Positions 1 through 7,902 of a stretch of DNA of 37,396 bases are shown one piece after another; the first letter of the stretch is position 1, and every line of letters begins with the position of its first letter. A program made the position numbers and the translations under genes. A model generated the notes under the pieces. It was not told the origin of the DNA, ran no database searches, and saw only the letters and a list, made by a program, of their open reading frames with translations. The stretch is from Streptomyces alanosinicus (GTDB lineage Bacteria; Actinomycetota; Actinomycetes; Streptomycetales; Streptomycetaceae): positions 1-37,396 of the forward strand of contig NZ_BMVG01000057.1 of NCBI RefSeq assembly GCF_014650595.1. The letters are read 5' to 3'.

Positions 1-134
1 CCCTCTCAGACAGCCAGACACCCACCACAGTTGCCCCGGACACGTAAAACATCTCCCAAATATCGGGTCCGCCCCCTGGTCGGCCCCCGAGGGGCGCCAC
101 GCGTTTTCGCGGCACGTCATGGGAGACTCGACAC

Positions 135-842
135 GTGATTGTCGAACACGCGTACGTAAACGTGGCCTCGTACGAACAGGATGAGTGGCCCTGGTCCGTG
201 CCTTGTGTGCGCGGGCTGCTGGACGGCGGGCTGCGGTTCACCGCGCCGGTGACCTTTCTCGTCGGGGAGAACGGCTCGGGCAAGTCCACACTGGTCGAGG
301 CGCTCGCGGAGGGCTTCGGTCTGGACTCCTGGGGCGGCTCGCACGACTGGCGTTACGCCAGCCACCGCCCCAAGTCGGTGCTGGGTGAGCGCATCCGGTT
401 CGACGCGGCTCCGCGCGGACGGCGCATGCTGGGCAGCTGGTCCGCCCGCAAGGGGTTCTTCCTGCGCGCCGAGACGGCGCTGGACGCCCTTGACCGGGAG
501 GGGTTCGCCCCGCACTCGGTCAGTCACGGAGAGGGGTTTCTCGCCGCGTTCCGGGGCAAGTTCCTCCAGCCAGGGCTGTATGTGATGGACGAGCCGGAGG
601 CAGCGCTGTCGTTCGCTTCCTGCTTGGAACTGCTCGGCCATATCGACCAGTTGGTGAGGAACGGCGGCCAGGTCATCTGCGCGACTCACTCTCCCCTGCT
701 GACCGCCCTGCCGGGTGCGGACATCGTCGAGGTCGGCGAGCACGGCATGCGTCGGGTGGCCTGGGGCGAACTCGCCCTGGTCGACCACTGGCGCCGCTAC
801 CTCGCCGACCCACAGACCTATCTGCGCCACGTCCTCGACTGA
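135..842 (+). CDS. AAA/ABC-type ATPase, stand-alone
   Basis: A 235-residue soluble nucleotide-binding protein. It has a Walker A GENGSGKST at residues 44-52, a signature-like SHGEG near 130, a Walker B LYVMDEPEAA around 148-157 (D152, E153) and an H-loop THSP at 184-187. These make up one complete ABC/SMC-type ATPase head with no membrane part. Single-domain proteins of this kind (AAA_23/AAA_15 type) are common in actinobacteria and their substrate is mostly unknown. The GTG start at 135 follows GGGAGA at 121-126. No gene precedes it in the window, and the next gene on this strand begins about 325 bases on, so it looks monocistronic. The family call is solid but I cannot assign a cellular role. 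Confidence 0.85.
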   Translation: MIVEHAYVNVASYEQDEWPWSVPCVRGLLDGGLRFTAPVTFLVGENGSGKSTLVEALAEGFGLDSWGGSHDWRYASHRPKSVLGERIRFDAAPRGRRMLGSWSARKGFFLRAETALDALDREGFAPHSVSHGEGFLAAFRGKFLQPGLYVMDEPEAALSFASCLELLGHIDQLVRNGGQVICATHSPLLTALPGADIVEVGEHGMRRVAWGELALVDHWRRYLADPQTYLRHVLD

Positions 843-850
843 CAGGACGC

Positions 851-1040
851 TTACGGCGTGCTCGTGCCGAGCATCTGGGTGAGTGCCTCGGCGAGGGGCG
901 TCGCGCAGGCCGAGTGCCAGACGATCACGGTGCCGGGTCGTACCAGCGGCGCGCCGTCGGCGGGCAGCCGGACCTCCGCGACCTGGTCCGTACAGACCGC
1001 CGTACGGCCGGCCGCCGCACAGCCGATCGGATCGTCCGAG
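851..1040 (-). pseudogene. Possible C-terminal remnant of a regulator (LysR-like?)
   Basis: The gap 843-1167 contains a minus-strand reading frame ending in TAA at 851-853. Its last 60 or so residues look protein-like (GRTAVCTDQVAEVRLPADG followed by RPGTVIVWHSACATPL and a helical end). The upstream part of the same frame looks like random GC-rich translation. It would sit divergent to the dehydrogenase at 1168, as LysR regulators often do, and the C-terminal pattern loosely recalls a LysR effector domain. No start codon with a good ribosome site is visible. I regard it as a possible decayed gene end; it may be noncoding. Confidence 0.25.
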
Positions 1041-1167
1041 ATGCCCGGACGTCCGGACGGTGATTCCTTGGTACGGGTGCATCCCGGCTCCCGGCCGCCA
1101 CTCCCCCGGTCCGCGGTCGGTGGTCCGGTGTGCGTGCTCGCGCCCATGGATGATCAAGGAGACTCTC

Positions 1168-1932
1168 ATGGTCAACGCCCCGGACAAGACGCTCAGCGGC
1201 AAGGTCGCCTTCGTCTGCGGTGCGTCCCGCAATCTCGGCGGGCTGATCAGCACCACGCTGGGCGCCGAGGGCGCGAAGGTGGCCGTCCACTACAACAGCG
1301 ACTCCTCCCGGGCCAAGGCCGAGGACGTGGTCGCACAGATCAAGGCCGGCCCCGGTGAGGCGTTCGCCGTCCAGGCCGATCTGACGAAGCCGGCCGAGGT
1401 CGAGCGGGTCTTCGACGAGGTCGTCACCCGGTTCGGCAAGCTCGACTACAGCGTCAACACCGCCGGAGTGGTGCTGAAGAAGCCCCTCACGGAGATCACC
1501 GAGGAGGAGTACGACCGGATGTTCGCGGTCAACTCCAAGGCCGCGTTCTTCGTGATGCGCGAGGCGGCCCGCAGGATCGAGGACGGCGGAAAGATCATCA
1601 CGATCGTCACCTCGTTGCTGGGCGCCTACACCGGCCTGTACTCCTCCTACGCCGGCAGCAAGGCCCCGGTGGAGCACTTCACGCGCGCCCTGTCCAAGGA
1701 ACTCTTCGGCCGGAACATCTCGGTGAACAACATCGCGCCGGGCCCGATGGACACCTCGTTCTTCTACCCCGCCGAGGACGACGACGCCATCGCGTACCAC
1801 AAGTCCTCGGCCATGAACGGTGACCTCACCAAGATCGAGGACATCGTCCCGTGGGTGCGCCACCTGCTCACACACGGCTGGTGGGCCAACGGCCAGACAC
1901 TGTTCATCAACGGCGGCTACACCACCCGGTGA
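1168..1932 (+). CDS. Short-chain dehydrogenase/reductase (SDR)
   Basis: A 254-residue classical-length SDR oxidoreductase, predicted NAD(P)-dependent and cytosolic. The cofactor glycine motif is atypical (CGASRNLGG near residue 17). Other motifs are NTAG in place of NNAG, the active-site serine in IVTS, the catalytic YAGSK, and the ending NGQTLFINGGYTT, which is typical of FabG-like SDRs. The ATG at 1168 follows AAGGAGA (1156-1162) at five bases; the reading frame is open further upstream but without a better start. Its 3' end overlaps the convergent monooxygenase gene by 16 bases. The substrate is unknown. The odd glycine motif suggests a divergent subfamily, related to those annotated as 3-ketoacyl-ACP reductase-like. 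Confidence 0.88.
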   Translation: MVNAPDKTLSGKVAFVCGASRNLGGLISTTLGAEGAKVAVHYNSDSSRAKAEDVVAQIKAGPGEAFAVQADLTKPAEVERVFDEVVTRFGKLDYSVNTAGVVLKKPLTEITEEEYDRMFAVNSKAAFFVMREAARRIEDGGKIITIVTSLLGAYTGLYSSYAGSKAPVEHFTRALSKELFGRNISVNNIAPGPMDTSFFYPAEDDDAIAYHKSSAMNGDLTKIEDIVPWVRHLLTHGWWANGQTLFINGGYTTR

Positions 1933-3536
1933 ACTCCCGCTTCACAAGCTCCTGTTGAGGGTGTGCCGGCCCATCGGCGCAGGGCGGCTTCGAGGCCGGT
2001 GACGGCGGCGGTGTCGGTGTCGGCGGTGTCGCAGGCCCAGGCGACCACCCCGTCCGGGCGTACCAGCACCCCGGTCGGCGTCGCACGGTCGTCGGTCACG
2101 CTGCTCACCCGCCCGGCCCACGCCGCGGCGAGGCGGGCGAACGCGCCGTCCGCAGTGCGGTCGAGCAGCAGGAACCCGCCGCCGTGCCCGTGGTCGGCCA
2201 GCCGGGAGCCGTCGCTCAGCCACAGGTCGGGGACGTACCGCCCGATCAGCGGATGGTCGCCGGGCAGGTCGATGCGCTGGGTGACACCGGAGATCTTCTT
2301 GACCGCGTAGGTCGCGCCCGCACCAGTGCTCAGCAGGTCGGCGACGACTTCCCGCAGCGCCGCCGACTTGGCGTCGCCGCGCATCACCCCGATCTGGGCC
2401 CGTGTCCAGTCCAGCACCCAGGCGCCGAGGGGGTGCCGCTCGGCGTCGTAGGTGTCGAGCAGCCCTTCGGGTGCCCACCCGGCGATCACGGCGCCGAGCT
2501 TCCAGCCGAGGTTCATCGCGTCGCCGACCCCGAGGTTGAGGCCCTGACCGCCGAACGGCGCGTGCACATGCGCGGCGTCGCCGGCCAGCAGCACCCGACC
2601 CGACCGGTAGGTCGCGGCCTGGCGGGCGTTGTCGGTCCAGCGGGTCGCCGGGGCGCGCAGCGCGGTCAGGGTGACGTCGGTGCCCGAGACCCGGCGCAGA
2701 CTGGACTGCACTTCCTGGAGGGTGACCGGCGCCATGGGGGTCCCCCCGCGCGAGCGAAGCCGAGCGTGGGGGAGGCCGACGGGAGGGCCGTCGAACTCCA
2801 CGGTGACGATCCGGCCCGGCTGTGGCCCGTAGCGGTACGCCCCCTGGGGCGACCACGCCCAGCCGTGCGCGAGCTTCTCCGCGTCGGCGATGTCGGCGAC
2901 CGCCAGGTGTCCGGTGAGTTCGGGGTCGGTGCCGGGGAAGCCGAAGCCCGCGAGGCGGCGCACGGCGCTGCGCCCGCCGTCGCACCCGACCAGCCACCCG
3001 GTGCGCACCGTGCCGGCGGTGGTGCCGACGAGCACGCCGTCGCCGGTGTCTTCGAGCGCGGTGACCTCCACCCCGCGACACACCGGTACGCCGAGTCGCG
3101 CGACATGGTCGGCCAGCAGTTTCTCCAGCTCGCGCTGCGGCACCATCCTCGCGTCGGCGACCGCGGTGTGGGCGGCGAGATCGGGATCGGACCAGTCGAC
3201 GAGGTCGGCGTCGAGGACCATCCCCGCGAAATGCCCGGTGAACCGCGACTCGCGTGCTCGCCGGCCTTCGGCGGGTTCCCGGCCGTCGGCCGTGCGAGCG
3301 AACGACCCCACCCGCTGGAGGATCTCTCGCTGCACCTGTTCGGCGGCGGGCAGCAGACCGCGGCGGTCGAGTGCCTCCGCCGTCGGAACGTTGATCGCTC
3401 CCGCCTTCATCGACTCGTCCGGTTCGGCCCATCGCTCAATCACCTGCACCGACACTCCGGAGAGCGCCAGCTCCGCGGCGAGCACGAGGCCCACCGGCCC
3501 GGCCCCGACCACGGTCACGTCCATGTCCTGGTTCAT
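1917..3536 (-). CDS. Class A FAD-dependent aromatic monooxygenase
   Basis: A 539-residue flavoprotein hydroxylase of the PheA/TfdB type, the group that also holds rifampicin and tetracycline monooxygenases. Visible motifs are GAGPVG at 11-16 (FAD ADP-binding), VGCDGGRS at 183-190 (DG motif) and LLAGDAAHVHAPFGGQGLN near 316-334 (FAD ribityl/GD motif). A thioredoxin-like C-terminal region of about 130 residues follows. I chose the ATG at 3536 because the promoter -10 lies at 3556-3561, so the longer upstream start cannot be transcribed; GAGG lies just before it, and 3524 is an alternative. It is divergent from a TetR gene with operators in between, which suggests substrate-induced expression, perhaps for detoxification. 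A palindromic repeat has inserted in frame at residues 254-267. Confidence 0.9.
   Translation of the reverse strand: MNQDMDVTVVGAGPVGLVLAAELALSGVSVQVIERWAEPDESMKAGAINVPTAEALDRRGLLPAAEQVQREILQRVGSFARTADGREPAEGRRARESRFTGHFAGMVLDADLVDWSDPDLAAHTAVADARMVPQRELEKLLADHVARLGVPVCRGVEVTALEDTGDGVLVGTTAGTVRTGWLVGCDGGRSAVRRLAGFGFPGTDPELTGHLAVADIADAEKLAHGWAWSPQGAYRYGPQPGRIVTVEFDGPPVGLPHARLRSRGGTPMAPVTLQEVQSSLRRVSGTDVTLTALRAPATRWTDNARQAATYRSGRVLLAGDAAHVHAPFGGQGLNLGVGDAMNLGWKLGAVIAGWAPEGLLDTYDAERHPLGAWVLDWTRAQIGVMRGDAKSAALREVVADLLSTGAGATYAVKKISGVTQRIDLPGDHPLIGRYVPDLWLSDGSRLADHGHGGGFLLLDRTADGAFARLAAAWAGRVSSVTDDRATPTGVLVRPDGVVAWACDTADTDTAAVTGLEAALRRWAGTPSTGACEAGVHRVV
2736..2777. repeat. GC-rich palindromic repeat inserted in coding sequence
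   Basis: An imperfect inverted repeat with arms TCCCCCCGCGC and GCGTGGGGGA around a GAGCGAAGCCGA loop. This sequence type recurs in many Streptomyces genomes, usually between genes (from memory, not checked by search). Here it lies inside the monooxygenase frame and encodes about 14 residues (LPHARLRSRGGTPM) between FDGPPV and APVTLQEV, without breaking the frame. Confidence 0.7.
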
Positions 3537-3548
3537 ATCCCTCATCAC

Positions 3549-3579
3549 GAACAGCGTTCTATATACGAACACTGTTCGT
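3549..3579. promoter_or_regulatory. Twin TetR operators, GAAC-N3-GTTC
   Basis: Two copies of GAACNNNGTTC occur at 3549-3559 and 3567-3577, 18 bases apart. The second extends to a perfect 15-base palindrome ACGAACACTGTTCGT (3565-3579). They lie between the divergent monooxygenase and TetR genes and cover both promoters, so they are the likely binding sites of the TetR protein. Confidence 0.75.
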
Positions 3580-3584
3580 GTCAA
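3556..3584 (-). promoter_or_regulatory. Promoter of the monooxygenase gene
   Basis: Reading the minus strand, TTGACA (3579-3584) is followed by a 17-base spacer and TAGAAC (3556-3561). One operator fills the spacer and the other overlaps the -10 and start point. Repression by the divergently encoded TetR protein would therefore be direct. Confidence 0.7.
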
Positions 3585-3586
3585 GC

Positions 3587-3599
3587 TATAGTGGCCGGG
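3587..3599 (+). promoter_or_regulatory. -10 element of the TetR gene, leaderless start
   Basis: TATAGT (3587-3592) lies six bases before the GTG at 3599, so the transcript would begin at or next to the start codon. No -35 of good quality is visible; that region is occupied by the palindrome at 3565-3579. Confidence 0.55.
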
Positions 3600-4342
3600 T
3601 GAACCCGAGAGAGCGACGCGCGGCGCGCCATCAGCCGCCGAACCCCGAGGCCGCAGCCGACCCCAGACCGCGGCGCCGCAAGGCGCCGATCACCGTGGAG
3701 CAGGTCGTCGACACCGCGCTGGGCGTCGTCGCCACCGAGGGTTACGAGGCGCTGACCATGCGACGGCTGGCCGGCGCGCTCGACACCGGGCCCGCCTCGC
3801 TCTACGCCCATGTGGTCAACAAGGCCGACCTCGACGAACTGCTCATCGGGCGGCTGTGCGCCGCACTCGTCCTGCCCGAGCCCGACCCGGCGGCCTGGCG
3901 GGAGCAGATCCGCGGCGTGTGCGCCCAACTGCGCGACCAGTACCTGAAATACCCCGGAATCTCCCGTGCCGCGCTCGCCATGGCCCCCACCGACCTCGAG
4001 ACCATGCGCGTCAGTGAGGGAATGCTGGCGATCCTGCTCGCCGGGGGCGTCGCCCCGCAGGCCGCCGCCTGGGCCATCGACGCCCTGTTGCTGTATGTGG
4101 CCGCCTACTGCCTTGAGGCGGCGATCGCGCGCCAGCGGGCAGCGCATGAGGACGCTGTCTGGGTGCTCGACCGCGAGGAGCTGGAACGCCGGTTGACCGC
4201 GCTGCCCGCCGAGGCCTTCCCGCACACCGTCCGCCACGCCGGCGAACTCACCGCCGGCGAGGGCCACGACCGGTTCGACTTCACTCTGGCCCTGATGATC
4301 GACGGCCTCGCGCACCGCGGCATTGGTGAACCGAACCGGTGA
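3599..4342 (+). CDS. TetR family repressor
   Basis: A 247-residue TetR-type regulator. The N-terminal HTH runs from about residue 32 to 80 (ITVEQVVDTALGVV, then MRRLAGALDTGPASLYAHVVNKADL). The C-terminal domain resembles TetR_C of the TetR class (GISRAALAMAP, LDALLLYVAAYCLEAAIARQ). An in-frame GTG at 3578 lies within the operator. I prefer the GTG at 3599 because it stands at the predicted transcription start of a TATAGT -10 element, giving a leaderless mRNA. It is divergent from the flavin monooxygenase and probably represses both genes through the GAACNNNGTTC pair. The ligand is unknown, most likely a substrate of the monooxygenase. Confidence 0.9.
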   Translation: MNPRERRAARHQPPNPEAAADPRPRRRKAPITVEQVVDTALGVVATEGYEALTMRRLAGALDTGPASLYAHVVNKADLDELLIGRLCAALVLPEPDPAAWREQIRGVCAQLRDQYLKYPGISRAALAMAPTDLETMRVSEGMLAILLAGGVAPQAAAWAIDALLLYVAAYCLEAAIARQRAAHEDAVWVLDREELERRLTALPAEAFPHTVRHAGELTAGEGHDRFDFTLALMIDGLAHRGIGEPNR

Positions 4343-4369
4343 ACCACCGGTCCCGGCGCCGTGTTCACC
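4338..4369 (+). terminator. Possible terminator hairpin after tetR
   Basis: GGTGAAC (4338-4344), which includes the TetR stop codon, can pair with GTTCACC (4363-4369). The inner part is GC-rich and pairs only partly. A second GGTGAAC at 4325-4331 could compete. No T-run follows, as is usual in Streptomyces. Confidence 0.35.
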
Positions 4370-4467
4370 TCACCAACCGACTCGGCACCCGATAGCCATG
4401 CGTCATGGACCTGCGCGAGCGAGCGGAACCCCGGCCGGAACCACAGCCGCATACAAGAACCCATGAC

Positions 4468-5871
4468 ATGACCTTGACCAGACACTGGCGCCAGTGGGGC
4501 GTCGTCGCGCTGGCCGGTGTTCTGCTGGCCGCGTCAGGGACGGGAAGCGCCGCGGCCAGGCGGGAGCAGGGTGGGGAGGGAGAGGTCCACGCGTACGCCG
4601 TGGACCCGCCGAACTCCTGGTACGAGAACCGCTGTCTGTATCACGGGTACGACGAGTCACCGCATCTTCCCAAGCTGGTCGAGAACGTCGTCATGACCTG
4701 TGGCACCGGGGACACCTGGCACGGGATCGGCAAGACCTGGACGGCCACCAAGTACGGCCAGCTCGTGAGCGGTTACGACCAGGCCGCCAGGCAGTATCTG
4801 TGCCTCGATGCCGCCGCCCCGCATCTGGAGGGCTGGGCGGGTGACGGCGACAGCGCCGTTGTCGACAGCGCCTGCGACAACGGCGATGCGCAGAAATGGA
4901 GCTTCGCCGACAACAGGGTACGGAACAACGACAGGTGTCTGGCCGCGGGTGACGACGCGGACAACGGCTGGTGGAAGTACTGGGGGTTCAGCACCATCTC
5001 GGTCGTCGCCCGGGACTGCTCGGCGGACCAGTCGCGTCTGACCTGGAAGACACCGGCGCCGGCCGGTCCCGAGGAGCAACCGGAGATCTGCCGGTACATC
5101 CCCGACGACAACGACGACGTCAGTCCTCGCGCCTGCTTCATGTGGGCGTCCGCGCATCACAGCGACGTCACCTCGAAGGACTACATCTTCGAGAGCCCCG
5201 ACAAGTGGTCCGAGCAGGCCCATGACCACGCGGAACACCGCAAGCGCGATGTGCAGGAGGCCGATGTCACGCTCATCGTCAGTGTGCAGGAATTCGGCAG
5301 TGCGGCGGAACACATCCGGCATGCGACAACCGCACATCCGGACACGGCGATCCTCACCATCGACCGCAGCACCGCGGACGCGACACAACGCCGCCGGCAG
5401 ACGACGAGGCTGATCCGCCAGTACCGCAGGGATCACAGCGTCGCGGCCAACCAGGACGTGGACGAATGGCCCATGGCCATGTTCGCCGAGGGCGGGGAGA
5501 GCCCGGTGCTGAGCCTGATGGCGATCGACCGGGAGAGCAACCGCTCGTTGGGCGCGGCGATCGCCAACGCGCTGGACGGCGCCAACCCCGCCGACACGGC
5601 ATGGTGGAACAACGCCCGGGTCAGATTCGTCGTGGTCGACACCATCGAGCAGGCGGACAACCTGGCCCAGGCTCTCCGGGCACAGGACGACCAGCGCAAC
5701 CGCGCCGACGCGGTGCGCGTACTCAGCCGGGTCATCACCCAGCAGGCCGAGCAGGACAATCGCACGTACCTGCAGGATGTCACGGCAGGCCTCCGACAGC
5801 AGATCAACAACGCCGGGGTGGGCATGACGGCGCTGGGCGCCTTCGCGGTGCACTCCTTCGGACAGCCGTGA
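4468..5871 (+). CDS. Secreted NucA/NucB-type nuclease with ricin-like region
   Basis: A 467-residue exported protein. Residues 1-30 form a signal peptide (basic start, then GVVALAGVLLAASGTGSAAA). Residues 55-195 are cysteine-containing and carry ricin-lectin-like QxW patterns (DNGDAQKWSF, then NDRCLAAGD). Residues 270-390 match the deoxyribonuclease NucA/NucB family: an HIRHA helix, LTIDR, DEWPMAMFAEGG (DEWP at 332-335, equivalent to DEYP) and ESNRSLGAAIANAL. A charged helical tail of about 75 residues follows. I chose the ATG at 4468 because it gives a normal signal peptide; the ATG at 4405 would add 21 charged residues. The stop is one base before the next start, so the two are probably coupled. 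Nuclease activity is inferred from the family motifs. Confidence 0.75.
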   Translation: MTLTRHWRQWGVVALAGVLLAASGTGSAAARREQGGEGEVHAYAVDPPNSWYENRCLYHGYDESPHLPKLVENVVMTCGTGDTWHGIGKTWTATKYGQLVSGYDQAARQYLCLDAAAPHLEGWAGDGDSAVVDSACDNGDAQKWSFADNRVRNNDRCLAAGDDADNGWWKYWGFSTISVVARDCSADQSRLTWKTPAPAGPEEQPEICRYIPDDNDDVSPRACFMWASAHHSDVTSKDYIFESPDKWSEQAHDHAEHRKRDVQEADVTLIVSVQEFGSAAEHIRHATTAHPDTAILTIDRSTADATQRRRQTTRLIRQYRRDHSVAANQDVDEWPMAMFAEGGESPVLSLMAIDRESNRSLGAAIANALDGANPADTAWWNNARVRFVVVDTIEQADNLAQALRAQDDQRNRADAVRVLSRVITQQAEQDNRTYLQDVTAGLRQQINNAGVGMTALGAFAVHSFGQP

Positions 5872-5872
5872 C

Positions 5873-6442
5873 GTGATCCCGGCCCGCACGCTGGACTTCG
5901 CCCCTGAAGACGGCGACGGACGAACCCGCCTGAGCCGCCTGGGCGGTGAGCCGGCGTGGCTCGACACCCCGCAGTGGCCGCTCTCGTCCCGCCATGGGGA
6001 ACCGATGACGTTCCTCGCCCAGTTCGTCGTACCGGGCGAGAACGTCACGACCTACCTGTTCATGGATCTGCGGGGCACCCGCAGCTGGCGGCCCGACGCC
6101 GGTCAGAACGCGCTGGTCCTCCAGCCGTCGGGCCGGATCCCCCCGTTCATCACGGTGGTCCCGCTCGACGCCGGTCCCGTGCTGCGCGACGCGGCCGGCC
6201 ACACGGTGTGCCACGAGGCACGCCTCACACCGTTCCCCCTGGGTGCGGACTCCACACAGCACCTGGGCGGACACCCGAACTGGCTCCAGGGCGACGAGGC
6301 GCCGCACGGCTGGACCTTCCTCCTGCAACTCGACGCGAGTCAACTACGCGATGCGGCAGTGGAGTTCGGTGACGCGGGCATCGGCTACGCCTTCGTCAGC
6401 CCGGACCGGAGGGAGGGGAGGTTCCTGTGGCAGAGCGCATGA
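5873..6442 (+). CDS. DUF1963 (YwqG-like) protein
   Basis: A 189-residue cytosolic protein. The opening pattern LGGEPAWLDTPQWPLSSRHGEPMTFLAQF, then TYLFMDLRG, is diagnostic of the DUF1963/YwqG family, whose members have no assigned enzymatic role. The GTG at 5873 begins one base after the TGA of the nuclease gene, which strongly suggests translational coupling, and there is no separate ribosome site of note. DUF1963 proteins are often found beside secreted toxins and nucleases. An accessory or protective role is possible but only inferred. Confidence 0.8.
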   Translation: MIPARTLDFAPEDGDGRTRLSRLGGEPAWLDTPQWPLSSRHGEPMTFLAQFVVPGENVTTYLFMDLRGTRSWRPDAGQNALVLQPSGRIPPFITVVPLDAGPVLRDAAGHTVCHEARLTPFPLGADSTQHLGGHPNWLQGDEAPHGWTFLLQLDASQLRDAAVEFGDAGIGYAFVSPDRREGRFLWQSA

Positions 6443-6549
6443 AAGGTGGCATCTGCCGCAGCGGCCATGGCACCGTGACGTCACCGGGGTACTCCCCGGG
6501 CGACACGCTTGAGGGGCGCGCCGCCATGAGTTCGAGTTCGAGAGGGCAG

Positions 6550-7446
6550 ATGACACACGTACAGGAGTCGGCAGGCCAGGCAGTCGAAGTCCGGCGGTTC
6601 TGGCAGCGGCTGGGGCTGCCGGGGCTCGTCGACGTCCACACCCATTTCATGCCCGAGCGTGTACTGCGCAAGGTCTGGGACTACTTCGACTCGCTCAGCC
6701 CGGGCGACGACGCCCCCGTATGGCCCATCACCTACCGCGCCGAGGAGGCCGAACGACTCGCCGTCATACGGGACTTCGGCGTCCGCACCTTCACCTCCAT
6801 GCTCTATCCCCACAAGGCGGGCATGGCCGAGTGGCTCAACGGCTGGGCCGCGGAGTTCGCGCAGCGGACTCCCGACTGCCTGCACACCTCGACCTTCCTG
6901 CCCGAGACGCGAGTCGAGTCCTATGTCCGGGAGGCGGTCGAGGCAGGCACCCGGGTCTTCAAAGCGCATGTGCAGGTGGGGGCGTACGACCCCGCCGACG
7001 AGGTACTCGACTCCGTCTGGGGGCTGCTGGCCGAGGCCGGGATCCCCGTCGTGATCCACTGCGGCTCGGGGCCCATGCCCGGCAAGCACACCGGCCCCGA
7101 GCCTATCAGTCGCGTGCTCTCCCGCCACCCCCGGCTGCGGCTGATCATCGCGCACATGGGGATGCCGGAGTACGAGGACTTCCTCGACCTCGCCGAGCGG
7201 TACCAGGAGGTGCGGCTCGACACGACGATGGTGTTCACCGACTTCGCCGAACCGTTCGCTCCGTTCCCTCGTGATGCCCTGCCCCGCCTGGCCGACCTCG
7301 GCGACCGCATCCTGCTGGGCAGCGACTTCCCCAACATCCCCTATCCGTACATACATCAGCTCCAGGCCCTGGAGCGTCTCGCCCTCGGAGACGAGTGGCT
7401 GCGGGGCGTCTGCCACGACAACGCCGCGCGGCTGTTCGGCGTGTGA
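6550..7446 (+). CDS. Metal-dependent amidohydrolase (amidohydrolase 2 family)
   Basis: A 298-residue TIM-barrel hydrolase/decarboxylase of the PF04909 type. Metal-ligand positions are visible in order: DVHTH near residue 28, FKAHVQVG, VVIHCGSGP, LIIAHMGMPEY and LLGSDFPN (the terminal-strand aspartate). The ATG at 6550 follows GAGAGGG at a short spacing. The frame is open back to 6427, and ATG 6526 is the alternative start with GAGGGG farther away. It follows the DUF1963 gene by 107 bases on the same strand and may be co-transcribed. The substrate is unknown; relatives act on aromatic carboxylic acids, lactones or amides. Confidence 0.82.
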   Translation: MTHVQESAGQAVEVRRFWQRLGLPGLVDVHTHFMPERVLRKVWDYFDSLSPGDDAPVWPITYRAEEAERLAVIRDFGVRTFTSMLYPHKAGMAEWLNGWAAEFAQRTPDCLHTSTFLPETRVESYVREAVEAGTRVFKAHVQVGAYDPADEVLDSVWGLLAEAGIPVVIHCGSGPMPGKHTGPEPISRVLSRHPRLRLIIAHMGMPEYEDFLDLAERYQEVRLDTTMVFTDFAEPFAPFPRDALPRLADLGDRILLGSDFPNIPYPYIHQLQALERLALGDEWLRGVCHDNAARLFGV

Positions 7447-7474
7447 GGTACGAACGCCCGGGGCAGCGGCACCG

Positions 7475-7900
7475 GTCAGCGACGAGGAGTGCCCCTGTCC
7501 TGGCCTCGCGGCATCCGGGCCCGAGCAGGCGGCCTGGTTCTTCGGCCGGGACGGGCTGATCGCCCCGTTGACCGGACGCCCGGCCGACGGCCTGTGCGTA
7601 CCCGGCCCACTGGTCGTCGTCGCGCCGTCCGGTGCCGGAAAGTCATCGCTCCTACAGGCCGGGGTGGTGCCTGCCATCCAGCACGGCGTTCTGCCGGCGG
7701 CCGGATCTCGGGGGTGGCCACAGATCGTCTTCACGCCCGGCCCTCAGCCGCTGCACTCCCTGAACTCCCAGCTCGCACCGCTGGTCGGCATGGACCCGTC
7801 CGAGACGGCGGACCGCTGCGGGACGGGGCGGGACGCGTGCGTCACCGGGGTGCGGCAGGCGCTGCGGGACGCGCTCGCCGCCGTCGGCACGCCGGTCGTC
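7475..7900 (+). pseudogene. nSTAND1-type NTPase fragment
   Basis: An open frame from about 7475 encodes a clear piece of a STAND NTPase: CPCPGLAASGPEQAAWFFGRD, a P-loop VVVAPSGAGKSSLLQAG, then TPGPQPLHSLNSQLAPLVG. In actinobacterial nSTAND1 proteins this segment normally follows an N-terminal effector domain (trypsin-like or HTH) and leads into the rest of the ATPase and WD40 or other repeats. Both sides are missing here. There is no start codon at a sensible place, and the protein-like character ends near 7900, where a different, oppositely oriented gene fragment begins. It is a broken relic. Confidence 0.7.
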
Positions 7901-7902
7901 GG

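Noticed and set aside
1..134. First 134 bases as a gene end
   Set aside because: No frame with protein character ends here; it probably holds the promoter of the ATPase gene.
2184..3602. 472-codon open frame on the plus strand
   Set aside because: Shadow of the flavin monooxygenase, whose FAD motifs are intact on the other strand.
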